DNA of 64,000 nt from Bavariicoccus seileri WCC 4188 (GCF_000421665.1 NZ_ATXL01000004.1:1-64000); one strand, 5' to 3'. Shown: positions 38,871-49,789, numbered from the stretch's first letter. The notes: a model not told the origin generated them from the sequence alone. Numbers and translations are program-made.

Positions 38871-39806
38871 TCAATCGATCTCAATATCAAAATATTGGGT
38901 GTTGATCGTTTTATAATCTTCTGGAAGTTCTAATGGTTTACCATCGATCGCAATTTCCGCACTAGGTGTAAACCCTATACTAAAGCTAATGTTCTTAGCT
39001 CCTGAAGGCAAATCTACTGATTGAGACTGTCCACTTTCTAATGTTCCTTCATAGGCTACTGCACCATCGATGCTAACACTGATCCAAGATCTGCCTCCCT
39101 CAACCGCTTTTAAGTCGACTTTGGTCGGTAACTTGATATCTGACGTTTTAAAAGACCCGCGTGTCCCATCGATACTAACGGTTGTCAAACTGATTGGCCC
39201 ATCACTATTTTCTGTATCTGAGTCTTCTGAGTCAGTAGCCTCTTCTGTGTCATCTTGATTCGAATCTGAATCACTGTCGGATGGGTTCTCAGAATCAGCA
39301 GAGTCATTCTCATTATTGTTATTATCAGTCTCACCATTGTTTTGTGTCTCAGTTTGGGCAGGATCTTGCGTAATCAAATCCTCATTACTTTGAGATTTTA
39401 AATAAGCCATAACCATCAAGACTATCAAAAGGATCATAAACAACAACAAGAGAAATAATGGAAAGATGTTTTTACTCGTTTGAATCACATAATCAAATCT
39501 ACTCTGCTGGCGATGTTTAGTTGATCTTGATTCATAAGTCGGTATGACACCCTCTATATCAGTTTCATTTGCAAAGGTATCGTCCAATGGATATTTTGCT
39601 AACAACCATTCTGGATCAATATCGACAGCTTCCGCATATTGGCGTACAAACGCTCGGATATAAAATTGACCTGGTAATTCCTGAAAATTATTTTGGTCGA
39701 TTGCCCGTAAATAGCGCGATTGGATTTTAGTCACTTGTTCCAAGTCCGCGTAAGTATACCCTTTCTCTACACGTGCTTCTGCTAATATACTGCCAATTTT
39801 AGTCAC
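38871..39806 (-). CDS. rodZ: RodZ-like cell shape protein
   Basis: Membrane protein that links the elongation machinery to MreB-type filaments in relatives. It has an N-terminal Cro/CI-type helix-turn-helix (about residues 5-70), a single membrane segment near residue 127-150, a roughly 70-residue acidic linker rich in D, S, N and E, and a C-terminal DUF4115 domain. The likely start is GTG at 39806 (311 residues), with TTAGGTGG 8 bases upstream; another GTG four codons earlier overlaps that site. Confidence 0.88.
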   Translation of the reverse strand: MTKIGSILAEARVEKGYTYADLEQVTKIQSRYLRAIDQNNFQELPGQFYIRAFVRQYAEAVDIDPEWLLAKYPLDDTFANETDIEGVIPTYESRSTKHRQQSRFDYVIQTSKNIFPLFLLLLFMILLIVLMVMAYLKSQSNEDLITQDPAQTETQNNGETDNNNNENDSADSENPSDSDSDSNQDDTEEATDSEDSDTENSDGPISLTTVSIDGTRGSFKTSDIKLPTKVDLKAVEGGRSWISVSIDGAVAYEGTLESGQSQSVDLPSGAKNISFSIGFTPSAEIAIDGKPLELPEDYKTINTQYFDIEID

Positions 39807-39873
39807 ATTATCACCCACCTAATCGATTTCATTGTATCATATTTGACGGAGAAATAGCTGGTAAAAAGGTGAG

Positions 39874-40596
39874 TTAATCACCCCAACCACCAGTGACTTT
39901 TATCACTTGCCCAGTTAAGTAATCGGACCTTTTATCAAAAATTGCACTGACCCAATACGAAATATCCTCTGGATCAGCTAATCGTTGCAGTGGTATCTCT
40001 TCTATAAGTTGTTGCCAGGCAGATTGATCCAGGAAATAGTTTGTCGGCGTCTTGACTGCACCGGGAGCTACACCGTTCACAGTTAAATCATTTGCAGCTA
40101 CCTCCATCGCGTAACTTTTTATAAATGATTCCTGAGCTCCTTTTACCGCTGAATAAGTCGTTTCAAGGGCACTGCCATGACTAGCATATACTGAAGTAAT
40201 AAATACAATCCTAGCATGTTTTGCTTTTAGAAGTTGGGCCTCAAAAAATTGAATAACTTCAATTGGACCAAATACATGGACTTTGAACAAATGATTAATA
40301 TCAGTTGTTGTCTGATTTCTCAAAAAATCGTAGACCGTACCTCCCGAAGCAAAAACTAAACCACTAATAGGTAATATATTTGAAAGAATACTTTTATCTA
40401 TATTAGAAAGATCAAATTGGATAATTGAAAAAAACTGATTAGGAAATTTTTCTTGAAGGCTTTGTCTCAAACTAGTTACCTGCTTTATATTGTCATTAGC
40501 ATGTAAAGTGAGCGACCAGCCCACCTGTGCTAGATCTTTTGCGATTGCTCCACCAATAACCCCACTCGCTCCAATAATCAGTGCATGTTTTTCCAT
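39874..40596 (-). CDS. ymfI: Short-chain reductase, YmfI-like (elongation factor P modification)
   Basis: NAD(P)-dependent short-chain dehydrogenase/reductase of 240 residues. The nucleotide loop GASGVIGGAIA, the catalytic serine in FITSVYASHG and YSAVKGA (YxxxK) are intact. In Bacillus the ymfI product at this place beside rodZ-pgsA reduces the 5-aminopentanone group on elongation factor P. That role is inferred from gene order here. The ATG at 40596 has a distant ribosome site (AAAGGA). FabG-like activity is an alternative. Confidence 0.78.
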   Translation of the reverse strand: MEKHALIIGASGVIGGAIAKDLAQVGWSLTLHANDNIKQVTSLRQSLQEKFPNQFFSIIQFDLSNIDKSILSNILPISGLVFASGGTVYDFLRNQTTTDINHLFKVHVFGPIEVIQFFEAQLLKAKHARIVFITSVYASHGSALETTYSAVKGAQESFIKSYAMEVAANDLTVNGVAPGAVKTPTNYFLDQSAWQQLIEEIPLQRLADPEDISYWVSAIFDKRSDYLTGQVIKVTGGWGD

Positions 40597-40612
40597 TTGA
40601 AATTAATATCCT

Positions 40613-41572
40613 TTACTTCGATTTGACATAAGTCGTGCCATTTGCAGCAGGACCTTCTGAGTTTCCGATAAACAGAACCAACACGATAATAGTTAAAAGA
40701 TATGGTGCTATTTCTAACCAAACGCTAGGTATATCTTGAATAATCGGAATATAACTACCGATAACGCTCAAACTTTGTGCTAGTCCAAAGAATAGGGCCG
40801 CTCCCATGGCTCCAATCGGATTCCATTTACCAAAAATCATTGCTGCCATTGCTATAAATCCTTGCCCCGCAATCGTTGTAATCGAGAAATTAAGCGAAAT
40901 AGACTGAGCAACTATCGCACCACCGATACCTCCTAATAATCCAGAAATCAAGACACCCGCATAGCGCATACCATAGACATTTATACCCAACGTATCCGCT
41001 GCTTGAGGATGCTCCCCAACAGATCTTAGTCGTAAGCCAAAAGTAGTTTTAAATAATACGATATAAGCAATTACGGCAACTACAATTGATAAATAAGCCG
41101 GTAAAGACGTTCCAGTAAAAAAGATAGGTCCGATAAATGGAATTTTGGATAGAACAGGAATAGTCGTTTTACCAAACCCATATTGGATCATAGCTGTTTG
41201 TCCATGGTTTTCATATAAAACTCTTGTCAAAAATATAGCTAAAGATGGGGCTAGCATATTGATCACAGTACCAGAAATAATATGATCAGCTCTGAAATTG
41301 ACAGTGGCGAGTGCATGAATCAACGAAAATATGACTCCCGTTAGGCCACCAACTAATAATCCGAGCCACGGAGTACTTCCGCCTATGCTCTCGCCAAATG
41401 TTAGATTGAAAACGACTGATGAAAAAGCACCCATCACCATGATACCTTCTAAACCAACATTAACGATTCCAGATCGTTCTGAAAATGTGCCACCTAGCGC
41501 TGTAAAAACAAGTGGAGCAGAGTAAACAAGTGCTGAAGACACAACGATTGATAATAACGTTATGATATCCAT
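40613..41572 (-). CDS. nupQ: Nucleoside ABC transporter permease (NupQ type)
   Basis: Integral membrane subunit of 319 residues with about eight to ten hydrophobic segments and the BPD_transp_2 signature ERSGIVNVGLEGIMVMGAF. It pairs with the next gene as the second permease of a BMP-type importer. One base separates it from the nupP stop. Specificity for nucleosides is known for this family (Bacillus NupNOPQ, Lactococcus BmpA-NupABC). Confidence 0.88.
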   Translation of the reverse strand: MDIITLLSIVVSSALVYSAPLVFTALGGTFSERSGIVNVGLEGIMVMGAFSSVVFNLTFGESIGGSTPWLGLLVGGLTGVIFSLIHALATVNFRADHIISGTVINMLAPSLAIFLTRVLYENHGQTAMIQYGFGKTTIPVLSKIPFIGPIFFTGTSLPAYLSIVVAVIAYIVLFKTTFGLRLRSVGEHPQAADTLGINVYGMRYAGVLISGLLGGIGGAIVAQSISLNFSITTIAGQGFIAMAAMIFGKWNPIGAMGAALFFGLAQSLSVIGSYIPIIQDIPSVWLEIAPYLLTIIVLVLFIGNSEGPAANGTTYVKSK

Positions 41573-41573
41573 A

Positions 41574-42635
41574 TTAATCTCCCACCTTTGCTTTTACATT
41601 TTTTGCATTAAACTTATCGATAGCAAATCGTATCACGTAGCTACTACCAACAAAGAAGATAATTGATGCACTGACAATTCCGACAACTTCTGATGGGATT
41701 TGAGCACTTAACGGCATACTATTTCCGCCAACTCGCAATACACCAAACAACAAACCAGAAAACAAAATTCCGATTGGATTTCCAGCACCTAATAGTGAGA
41801 CAGCTAATCCATCAAATCCAATACTTGGTAACGATCCGAATATAAAGATATTGCGGAAATTTCCCAATCCTTCCATAGAACCACCAAGACCAGCTAAAGC
41901 ACCACTGATAAGCATGGATGTAATAATAACCTGCTTCGTGCTGATACCGGCATAGTCTGAAGCGTGCTTATTCAATCCAACTGCTTTTATTTCAAAGCCA
42001 AGGTTGGTTTTTTGCATCAGCCAGTACATGATCAATACCATCACTAAACTGATAAAAATTCCCATGTGCAAGGTTGAATTTTGAGTCATTTGAGTCAACC
42101 ACTGTAATCTCATTGAGGCATTTTCTCCCACATGAGCTGTAGAATCAGCTTGTTCAGTCATTACATTCCTAACAATATAGTTGCTAACAAAAAAAGCGGT
42201 ATGGTTAAGCATGATTGTAACGATAACCTCTGAGGTATTGAAATAAGCTTTCAACACACCAGCAATCCCGGCCCATATAGCGCCCGCAATCATACCAGCC
42301 ATAATGGCTAGCGGTAGCAGTATGAACTTAGGTAGATCAGGAAACAAAAGGCCCACCCAAACACTAGCTAGCCAGCCACAAACAGCCTGACCTGATAGCC
42401 CTATATTGAAAAATCCTGCCGTATTAGCAACAGAAAATCCTAACGCAATGACTATCAGAGGGGCCGCGTTCCGTAAACTTTCACCGATAAAGAACGGTGT
42501 GCCAAAAGCGCCTTTTAACATAACCATATATCCATTTAAGGCATCGAACCCAAAGGAGTACATAATAATGGCTCCTAATAAGAGTCCTAATAAAACCGAT
42601 AGAAGAGGTACCATAATTCGTTTTAATTGATTCAC
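41574..42635 (-). CDS. nupP: Nucleoside ABC transporter permease (NupP type)
   Basis: Integral membrane subunit of 353 residues, first permease of the importer. The segment NTAGFFNIGLSGQAVCGWL is the family signature. The start is GTG at 42635 with AGGAGG upstream, one base after the ATPase gene stop, so the genes are coupled. It works with nupO and nupQ in the membrane. Confidence 0.88.
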   Translation of the reverse strand: MNQLKRIMVPLLSVLLGLLLGAIIMYSFGFDALNGYMVMLKGAFGTPFFIGESLRNAAPLIVIALGFSVANTAGFFNIGLSGQAVCGWLASVWVGLLFPDLPKFILLPLAIMAGMIAGAIWAGIAGVLKAYFNTSEVIVTIMLNHTAFFVSNYIVRNVMTEQADSTAHVGENASMRLQWLTQMTQNSTLHMGIFISLVMVLIMYWLMQKTNLGFEIKAVGLNKHASDYAGISTKQVIITSMLISGALAGLGGSMEGLGNFRNIFIFGSLPSIGFDGLAVSLLGAGNPIGILFSGLLFGVLRVGGNSMPLSAQIPSEVVGIVSASIIFFVGSSYVIRFAIDKFNAKNVKAKVGD

Positions 42636-42636
42636 T

Positions 42637-44190
42637 TTAGACTGCCTCCTCTTCTGTCGCTGTCTCTTTATCCTCTTTTGAAGATCCTACCATCAGTAAT
42701 CCGATCTCACTTTCATCTGTTTCAGATGCATTAAGAACCTTGACGATTTTGCCATCATACATAACAGCAATCTTATCTGATAGGTTGAAAATCTCATCCA
42801 GTTCAAAGCTCATCAATAGAACTGCTTTACCTTGATCTCTTTGCTCGATCAACCGTTTGTGGATATACTCGATTGCACCAACATCCAACCCTCTAGTAGG
42901 TTGAGCAGCAATCAAAAGGTCGGGGTTCTTATCCACCTCACGAGCAATGATTGCTTTTTGTTGATTACCACCAGATAGTGAACCAGCAATCGACTTCTCA
43001 GATGTGGTACGAACATCGAACTCATCGATCAGGCGTTTGGCATATTCTGTAATGGCTTGATCATTCAAGATACCATGTTTAGAAAACGGTGCTTTATAGT
43101 AACTTTCAAGCACCATATTTTTATCTAACGGCAACTGTAAAATCAGACCATATTTCTGTCTATCCTCTGGAATATGTCCAACACCTGACTCTGTAATAAA
43201 ACGTGGGGATTGGTTTGTAATATCTATATCCTTAATTTTAATCGATCCGGTCGTCACACTTCTTAACCCTGTAATAGCTTGGATCAATTCAGATTGTCCA
43301 TTACCGTCTATGCCAGCTAATCCGATAATCTCTCCACCTCTAATAGAAAGATCCAAATCATCAACCACAGTCACATTACGGCTATCTTTCACCGTTAAGT
43401 GTTCAATATCTAAAACAACTTCCTTAGGGTTACTAGGTTCTTTAACTGTCTTAAATTGAACTTGTCGTCCTACCATCATATCAGCAAGATTTTGAGTAGA
43501 TACCTTATCCACATCTACTGTGTCGATAGATTTACCGCGTCTAATAACGGTACATCTGTCAGCAACTTGCTTAATTTCATCCAGCTTATGGGTAATCAAG
43601 ATGATTGATTTGCCTTCTAAAGTCAATTGCCTCATGATTTGAATCAATTCATCAATCTCTTGAGGCGTCAACACTGCAGTTGGCTCATCAAAAATCAAAA
43701 TATCTGCACCACGATACAAGGTTTTCAAGATTTCAACCCTTTGTTCCATCCCTACTGAGATGTCTCTTACCAAGGCATTTGGATTCACAGAAAGTTTATA
43801 ATGATCAGATAATTCTTGTACTTTTTTCTGAGCCTTTTTGATATTGATATAACCAGAATGACTAATTTCTTTTCCAAGCATTATATTCTCAGTAACAGTA
43901 AACTTGCCAACTAGCATGAAATGTTGATGAACCATGCCGATTCCAAGTTGGTTAGCAACATTTGGTGAAGTGATTTTTACAGTTTCACCATTGATCTTGA
44001 TTTCACCACTCGTTGGCTCTAATAATCCAGACAATATATTCATCAAGGTTGATTTACCCGCACCATTTTCACCTAATAAGGCGTGCACCTCACCTTTTCT
44101 GATTGATAAATTGATACCGTCATTCGCCTTAAAATTACCAAATTCTTTAGTAATGTCAATCATTTCAATCACGTTCTCATGATGTGTCAA
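42637..44190 (-). CDS. nupO: Nucleoside ABC transporter ATPase (NupO type), two domains
   Basis: ATP-binding subunit of 517 residues with two fused cassettes. The first has GENGAGKST, the DISVGMEQRVEI signature segment and LIFDEPTAVL. The second has GIDGNGQSE, SGGNQQKA and AAQPTRGLD. Such fused ATPases with degenerate sites are usual for sugar and nucleoside importers. The start is TTG at 44190 with AAGGAG upstream. A hairpin between it and the binding-protein gene probably lowers its expression relative to that gene. Confidence 0.9.
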   Translation of the reverse strand: MTHHENVIEMIDITKEFGNFKANDGINLSIRKGEVHALLGENGAGKSTLMNILSGLLEPTSGEIKINGETVKITSPNVANQLGIGMVHQHFMLVGKFTVTENIMLGKEISHSGYINIKKAQKKVQELSDHYKLSVNPNALVRDISVGMEQRVEILKTLYRGADILIFDEPTAVLTPQEIDELIQIMRQLTLEGKSIILITHKLDEIKQVADRCTVIRRGKSIDTVDVDKVSTQNLADMMVGRQVQFKTVKEPSNPKEVVLDIEHLTVKDSRNVTVVDDLDLSIRGGEIIGLAGIDGNGQSELIQAITGLRSVTTGSIKIKDIDITNQSPRFITESGVGHIPEDRQKYGLILQLPLDKNMVLESYYKAPFSKHGILNDQAITEYAKRLIDEFDVRTTSEKSIAGSLSGGNQQKAIIAREVDKNPDLLIAAQPTRGLDVGAIEYIHKRLIEQRDQGKAVLLMSFELDEIFNLSDKIAVMYDGKIVKVLNASETDESEIGLLMVGSSKEDKETATEEEAV

Positions 44191-44343
44191 AAAAGGTCGC
44201 TCCTTTTCAATTTATTAGACTAAGTATACCAAAAAATGACAAGACGCTTCTATGTTTTTTAAAAGTTCAGCCAAACAATAGCTACTATACCATTTTCAAT
44301 TGTAAATTTTACGAATTGCTATCTTTGCTATTTTAGAGTATAG

Positions 44344-44372
44344 CAAAAGCGTCACCCCAAAGATGACGCTTT
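44344..44372 (-). terminator. Hairpin between binding-protein gene and nupO
   Basis: aaaagcgtca (44344-44353) pairs perfectly with tgacgctttt (44363-44372). With short T runs it may be a leaky terminator, giving more transcript for the lipoprotein than for the permeases. Confidence 0.7.
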
Positions 44373-44398
44373 TACTCAATTTCACTATTGATTTATCT

Positions 44399-45457
44399 TT
44401 ATGGTTTTTCTGGAACTTCTAAACTACCATCAATGATTTGTTTTTTGAAATCTTCAATTTGTGTTTTGGTGTCATCTGACAATTGCCCATCTGTCAAACC
44501 AACACCGTCATCAGCCAAACCTAATTCTTGGTGTTCTCCACCAGGAAAGTTTCCTTTAGCAGATTCTTCCGTCAAGTTTTTAACAGCAACACCAACACCC
44601 TTAGTCGTTGATGTCAGTGTAACGTTACGGTCTCCAATAACACCTTCATCAGTTTGGTCACGGTCAACACCGATAACCCAAATTTCACGAGATGGATCTG
44701 CTTTTACGATATCTTTAGCTTCTGAGAAGACTCCGTTACCCGAACCACCAGCAGCTTGATAAATAATATCTGCTCCATCAGCATACATTGCTGCTGCTAA
44801 TTGTTTCCCTTTGGCTGCGTCCCCAAAGTCATTCACATATTCAACAACGATATCGATATCCGGATTAACTGCTTTAACACCAGCGACGAAGCCGGCTTCG
44901 AAACGATCGATAACAGGTGATTTAGCGCCACCGATAAATCCTACTTTATCAACTTTTGTTTCATTTGCAGCAGCTACTCCAGCTAGAAAAGCTGCTTCAT
45001 TATCTTTAAATGTCACAGAAGCAACGTTATCGGCATCGATAACTTCATCGATGATTGCAAAATGTGTATCAGGATTATTACTTGCTGTTTCCTTAATAGC
45101 GTCGACTAATTTGTACCCAACACCAAATATCAGGTTGAAGCCATTACTAACTGCAGAGTTCAAATTGGTAATATAATCTGATTCAGAGTCAGATTGAATG
45201 TAGGCATAGCCAGAGTTGCCTTGTTCTTTGCCGTTTTCTTTACCCCACTCTGTAAGGCCTTCCCAAGCACCTTGGTTGAAGGATTTATCATCTACACCAC
45301 CGACATCAGTTACAATAACTGCCGAAAAATTGTCTCCATCAGATTCCCCACCATCAGAGTTGTCATCAGAATCATTTCCACCATTTCCGCACGCTGCTAA
45401 CAACAATGCCGCTGAAACCCCAACCGAAATTTTGCCAATCTTTTTCCAAAACGCCAT
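44399..45457 (-). CDS. nupN: BMP-family nucleoside-binding lipoprotein
   Basis: Extracellular solute-binding lipoprotein of the importer. The signal peptide ends in the lipobox LLAAC at about residues 19-23, followed by a G/N/D-rich linker. The Bmp domain shows TDVGGVDDKSFNQGAWEGL, VGFIGG and EIWVIGVDRDQTDEG. The total is 352 residues. The ATG at 45457 follows GGAGGG. It is the first gene of the four-gene operon, and the imported nucleosides would feed PunA and DeoB. Confidence 0.9.
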   Translation of the reverse strand: MAFWKKIGKISVGVSAALLLAACGNGGNDSDDNSDGGESDGDNFSAVIVTDVGGVDDKSFNQGAWEGLTEWGKENGKEQGNSGYAYIQSDSESDYITNLNSAVSNGFNLIFGVGYKLVDAIKETASNNPDTHFAIIDEVIDADNVASVTFKDNEAAFLAGVAAANETKVDKVGFIGGAKSPVIDRFEAGFVAGVKAVNPDIDIVVEYVNDFGDAAKGKQLAAAMYADGADIIYQAAGGSGNGVFSEAKDIVKADPSREIWVIGVDRDQTDEGVIGDRNVTLTSTTKGVGVAVKNLTEESAKGNFPGGEHQELGLADDGVGLTDGQLSDDTKTQIEDFKKQIIDGSLEVPEKP

Positions 45458-45604
45458 GGATAAAGCCCTCCATAATTTTATTTTATTTCCTCTAATAGTT
45501 TAGCATATTCTTCATGATAAACAAATATTTTTTACACTATTTTGAAAAACGTTTGTGAATACGACAGTCATATCTACAATTATGGTTTTCCTACCTTTGT
45601 CCCA

Positions 45605-48127
45605 CTAGTCACTAATCTCATCAGATCTTATCAACACTTTTCGTGGCTTACTCCCATCTTGAGGACCAACTACTCCATGTGCTTCTAAAGAATCAATCAA
45701 TCTTGCCGCTCTGTTATAACCAATGCGGAACTTTCTTTGAATCATGGAGATGCTTGCCGTTTCTTGACCAGATACCATTTCCAAAACTTCTGGATAAAGT
45801 TCGTCTTCTGGTTCACTAGTAGTTGTCTCCGTTGGCTGATTCGGATTCATTTCTTCTACATAAGACACTTCTTCTTGTTTTTTAACGAAATCAACTATTC
45901 GCTCAACTTCTTGATCTGATAAAAAGGCGCCCTGAACTCTAATAGGTTTACTTTCCCCCATTGGAAGGTAGAGCATATCTCCTCTTCCTAACAATTTCTC
46001 TGCACCATTACTATCTATAATAGTCCTCGAATCGGTACCACTAGACACAGAAAAAGCAATTCTACTTGGAACATTGGCCTTTATGATTCCTGTGATAACA
46101 TCTACAGAAGGTCTTTGTGTTGCCAATACCATATGAATCCCTGCAGCTCTAGCCATTTGTGCCAAGCGAATAATAGCGGCTTCAACCTCATTACTGGCCA
46201 CCATCATTAAATCTGCTAACTCATCAACAATCACGACGATATAAGGTAGAAATTCTTGTTCTTCACCGCTCTCAGCTTCATAGGCCTTAGCTTCCTCGTT
46301 ATAACTTTTCATGTTTCTGGCGCCTGAGGCAGCAAACAATTCATAGCGTCTTTCCATTTCTTCAACTACCTTATTGAGAGCTTGAGCAGCTTTTCTGGGA
46401 TTAGTTACAACCGGCGTCAATAGATGTGGAATATCATTGTATACATTCAATTCAACTTTTTTGGGGTCAATCATCATCAATTTAACTTCGTTAGGTTTAG
46501 CCTTCATAAGAATGCTTGTGATTATACCGTTAATACAGACTGACTTACCACTCCCAGTAGCACCCGCAATCAATAAGTGTGGCATTTTACTTAAATCAGC
46601 CAAAATCGTATTCCCAGAAACATCGCGCCCTAATGGTATATCCAATGGTTCAAGAGACTTTAGAGCTGTCTCAACGACTTCCCTGAAACTAACCATATTG
46701 ATTGATTGATTTGGTACTTCAATCCCAACGTATGGTTTTCCAGGTATAGGCGCCTCTATACGAATGTCCTTTGCCGCTAAAGCCAAAGCAATATCATCAG
46801 ATAGATGAACGATCTTATTGACTTTGACACCAACAGCGGGCTTAATTTCAAATTTTGTGACAGCAGGTCCCAAATTAGCATTAACAACAGTTGCATCGAC
46901 CCCAAAACTTTTGAATGTCTCTTCTAATTTAAGAATATTATGTTCAATAATATCGTACTCTCCTGTCTGGTCACTAACGACAGGAGGATTCAGTAAATCA
47001 AGACCTGGTAATTTATAGTTAATATTTTTCAGTTGTGTCGATAATGTAATATTGACTTCTTTACCGTCATCATCATCTGCTTCATTAGTTTCGTTGGTTT
47101 CACCAGATGGGCTGCCCAAATTAAACACATCATCTATAGTACCCTTACTTAAAGGGTGATCATTTCCCGAGCCATTTTCATTTTTCTGAGACAACGCTTT
47201 TTGATATGCCTCTCGGTCTTGCTTTAATTTTTCAATAGCATTCAAAGCTGTGGGACTAATCACTTCACCGTTATTGTCGACAGTTGTCCCTAACGGGAAA
47301 CCGGAAACCTGTGCTTTTGAGTGCTGGGGATTATCCAGAGGTTGACCATAGTTTCCTAGATTAGCCTCATCTTCATCGATTGCACTATCCTTTTCTGATT
47401 TATCTGGAGTAATTGGTTCCACATCATCACTACTAGATAACAAACTTTTGAGCGAACGATTCAGTTTCGTTAAAACACCATTTTCAGCTTGTGCTTTATT
47501 TTTTGAGCGGCCATGATCAGAATCATTTGATTGACTAGAGCTAAACATTTTTTTAACTGCCGCGATCAATTCTTGCCAAGATATTCCTACAGTGAGCAAA
47601 ACCCCAACTAGACCTATCACGGTTGCCATCATCAGTGATCCTAATGGTGCAATTAACCAAGACATTCCTTGAAAAAGTAAAGCCCCTAACACTCCAGTCC
47701 CTACACTTGGCAGTACAGTACGGGCTGCCCACATATTCCTTACGGCAGACCAAGTACTAGAAAAGCTGTTATCCCAATTAACTTGGAATTGTCGATTGAC
47801 CGTATATTGCAATATAATGATTGAAGCAATAAAAAAACATAGTGCGGCATAGCTATAACGCGCATTTAGTTTTAGTTTATTTCCTTTAACAATCTTAACC
47901 AAAGAATAGCCAGTTAATGCAAGCAATGCTACCCAGTACAATTGGCCAACGACAGTCGCAATCGAAAATTGAATGATCCGACCTACAACACCTAAGCGCA
48001 ACAAGCCTATAATGCTAATAATTGCTAGAACTAGTCCTAAAAATTCTGGGGACAACTTGCGGTGTTTGACAGCACTCCTCTTGGTAGTAGAAGCCTTTGT
48101 CTTCGTTTTCGGTTTTCTTTTCGCCAT
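45605..48127 (-). CDS. ftsK: DNA translocase FtsK/SpoIIIE
   Basis: Septum-located motor that pumps chromosomal DNA during division. The 840 residues have four or five membrane segments in the first 180, an acidic linker (about 190-370), the RecA-like motor with [15 protein letters not shown] and [10 protein letters not shown], and the C-terminal gamma winged helix ([19 protein letters not shown]) that reads polarity sequences. The ATG at 48127 follows GAGAGGA. The gene stands alone. Confidence 0.96.
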   Translation of the reverse strand: MAKRKPKTKTKASTTKRSAVKHRKLSPEFLGLVLAIISIIGLLRLGVVGRIIQFSIATVVGQLYWVALLALTGYSLVKIVKGNKLKLNARYSYAALCFFIASIIILQYTVNRQFQVNWDNSFSSTWSAVRNMWAARTVLPSVGTGVLGALLFQGMSWLIAPLGSLMMATVIGLVGVLLTVGISWQELIAAVKKMFSSSQSNDSDHGRSKNKAQAENGVLTKLNRSLKSLLSSSDDVEPITPDKSEKDSAIDEDEANLGNYGQPLDNPQHSKAQVSGFPLGTTVDNNGEVISPTALNAIEKLKQDREAYQKALSQKNENGSGNDHPLSKGTIDDVFNLGSPSGETNETNEADDDDGKEVNITLSTQLKNINYKLPGLDLLNPPVVSDQTGEYDIIEHNILKLEETFKSFGVDATVVNANLGPAVTKFEIKPAVGVKVNKIVHLSDDIALALAAKDIRIEAPIPGKPYVGIEVPNQSINMVSFREVVETALKSLEPLDIPLGRDVSGNTILADLSKMPHLLIAGATGSGKSVCINGIITSILMKAKPNEVKLMMIDPKKVELNVYNDIPHLLTPVVTNPRKAAQALNKVVEEMERRYELFAASGARNMKSYNEEAKAYEAESGEEQEFLPYIVVIVDELADLMMVASNEVEAAIIRLAQMARAAGIHMVLATQRPSVDVITGIIKANVPSRIAFSVSSGTDSRTIIDSNGAEKLLGRGDMLYLPMGESKPIRVQGAFLSDQEVERIVDFVKKQEEVSYVEEMNPNQPTETTTSEPEDELYPEVLEMVSGQETASISMIQRKFRIGYNRAARLIDSLEAHGVVGPQDGSKPRKVLIRSDEISD

Positions 48128-48302
48128 TCTTTCTATTCCTCTCTTCTATTAGCACAAGTATAACAGATTAATTGGTTATCGTATATTCAAAATCTCATGA
48201 CACCTTGGTAATCTAAACACCCTTGATCACGACAACAATCTGCGCTTTGTGCTATGATGAATTAAAGACTAACAGTATTTTTCCATTCCAAGGAGGGATA
48301 TC

Positions 48303-48584
48303 ATGCGGTACGTAAAAATGACTGTTCACGGATTGGTACAAGGTGTTGGATTCAGATATATGGCAAAGTATCGTGCGGACGCTTTGCATATTAGTGGAAC
48401 CGTAAAAAACTTAGCTGATGGGTCTGTGCAAATTTTTGCCTACGGGAAAAAAGAAGATATCGACCGCTACATTGACGTCATCAAATCATCGCCCTCACCT
48501 GCTGCAACCGTTGATGAAGTAATCATTGACGAATTGGATCCTTCAGAGGTTAAAAATCAGCAAAGCTTTCAAGTCATTTATTGA
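48303..48584 (+). CDS. acyP: Acylphosphatase
   Basis: Small enzyme of 93 residues that hydrolyses acyl phosphates. The signature GLVQGVGFRYMAKY (catalytic arginine) and the later GTVKNLADGSVQIFAYG (catalytic asparagine) are intact. The ATG at 48303 has AAGGAGG upstream. It stands before yidC on the same strand, a pairing common in Lactobacillales. Confidence 0.95.
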   Translation: MRYVKMTVHGLVQGVGFRYMAKYRADALHISGTVKNLADGSVQIFAYGKKEDIDRYIDVIKSSPSPAATVDEVIIDELDPSEVKNQQSFQVIY

Positions 48585-48642
48585 AATAGGACCTACTTTC
48601 CTTTAATATGGGAGTGTTATCTTAATTAATGGAGAGTGAACT

Positions 48643-49578
48643 ATGAAAAAAATTAAAAAGTTCCTGAATGGAACGATCGTAAGGATTTCGCCATTCTTGA
48701 TCCTTGCGCTTTTTTTGGCGGGTTGTATGCGCAGAGATGCAGATGGAAATCCTACTGGGTTTGTGTATCAGTATTTTGTCATCCCATCTGGCTATATTCT
48801 TGATCAACTAGCGTCTTTATTTGGTAGCTATGGTATCGCTATTATCGTTATAACGGTTGTTGTCCGTTTAGTATTGATGCCCTTGAACTTTAGCCAAATG
48901 AAAAAACAAATGATCCAACAAGAAAAAATGGCTTTAGTAAAACCAGAACTTGACAAAGTTCAAGCAGAAGTTAAAGCTGCTAAGACGATGGAAGAAAAAA
49001 ATGCAGCATCTCTGAAAATGCAACAAGTTTATAAGAATAATGGCATTAGCATGACTGGTGGTTTGGGATGTTTACCACTTTTACTTCAAATGCCAATCTT
49101 TATCGGTTTGTACAACGCTATCGTACTTTCTGAAAGTATCTCACAAAGTACATTCTTAGGCATTAGTTTAGGAGAGCCAACATTAATTCTAACGATTCTC
49201 GTTGGTATCGTATACTTGGGACAAAGTTACCTGATGATGCAAGGAATTCCTGAAAGCCAAAGGGCTCAAATGAAAACCATGACCTATATAAACCCAGCTA
49301 TAATGATCTTCCTATCCTTCTCTTCACCTGCTGGACTACAACTCTATTGGTTGATTGGTGGAGTGTTGGTTACACTGCAAACATTCTTACAAAACAAATT
49401 CATCAAACCAAAGATTAAAGCTCAACTTGATGAAGAATTCAAAAACAAACCACGTCCGGTTGTCTCAGATATTAAAGAAGCTAAGCCGGTCGTTCAATCC
49501 TCAAAAAAGCAAACAAAGAAAAAGGATACTGGAAGAAACCGCAATCAAGGAAGACAAAACCACAAGAAACACAGGTAA
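48643..49578 (+). CDS. yidC: Membrane protein insertase YidC (lipoprotein form)
   Basis: Inserts membrane proteins with or without Sec. The 311 residues begin with a lipoprotein signal (LALFLAGC), then five membrane segments and the 60KD_IMP domain (GCLPLLLQMPIFIGLYNAI, PAGLQLYWLIGGVL). The C-terminal tail is strongly basic, as in YidC2-type proteins that contact ribosomes. The ATG at 48643 follows GGAGAG. It follows acyP by 58 bases. Confidence 0.94.
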   Translation: MKKIKKFLNGTIVRISPFLILALFLAGCMRRDADGNPTGFVYQYFVIPSGYILDQLASLFGSYGIAIIVITVVVRLVLMPLNFSQMKKQMIQQEKMALVKPELDKVQAEVKAAKTMEEKNAASLKMQQVYKNNGISMTGGLGCLPLLLQMPIFIGLYNAIVLSESISQSTFLGISLGEPTLILTILVGIVYLGQSYLMMQGIPESQRAQMKTMTYINPAIMIFLSFSSPAGLQLYWLIGGVLVTLQTFLQNKFIKPKIKAQLDEEFKNKPRPVVSDIKEAKPVVQSSKKQTKKKDTGRNRNQGRQNHKKHR

Positions 49579-49672
49579 TCATTAACAGTTGTCTTTTCTG
49601 AAAAATATCAGGATGATTGAATGATTTGATAAACCCTTGATCAACACTATGAGCACTATTTAGACTGATTCA

Positions 49673-49707
49673 AAAAGGACTTGGCAATCACAGCCAAGTC
49701 CTTTTTT
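49673..49707. terminator. Bidirectional terminator between yidC and the sensor kinase
   Basis: aaaaggacttggc (49673-49685) pairs with gccaagtcctttt (49693-49705) and has T runs on both strands. It lies between convergent genes. Confidence 0.88.
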
Positions 49708-49749
49708 AGATCATTTTTAAAACTCATATTCCCTATTTTCCGACTTACT

Positions 49750-49789
49750 ACACTTACATTTACAACCTTACAACACTTACATTTACAAC
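49750..49789. repeat. 17-bp direct repeat after yidC
   Basis: acacttacatttacaac occurs at 49750-49766 and 49773-49789 (spacing 23 bases), in the gap between the terminator and the kinase gene stop. Confidence 0.75.

Noticed and set aside
45540-45560. Catabolite response element upstream of the nucleoside-binding lipoprotein (aaaacgtttgtg)
   Set aside because: The CG centre is present but several fixed positions of the cre consensus are missing, so I do not call it.
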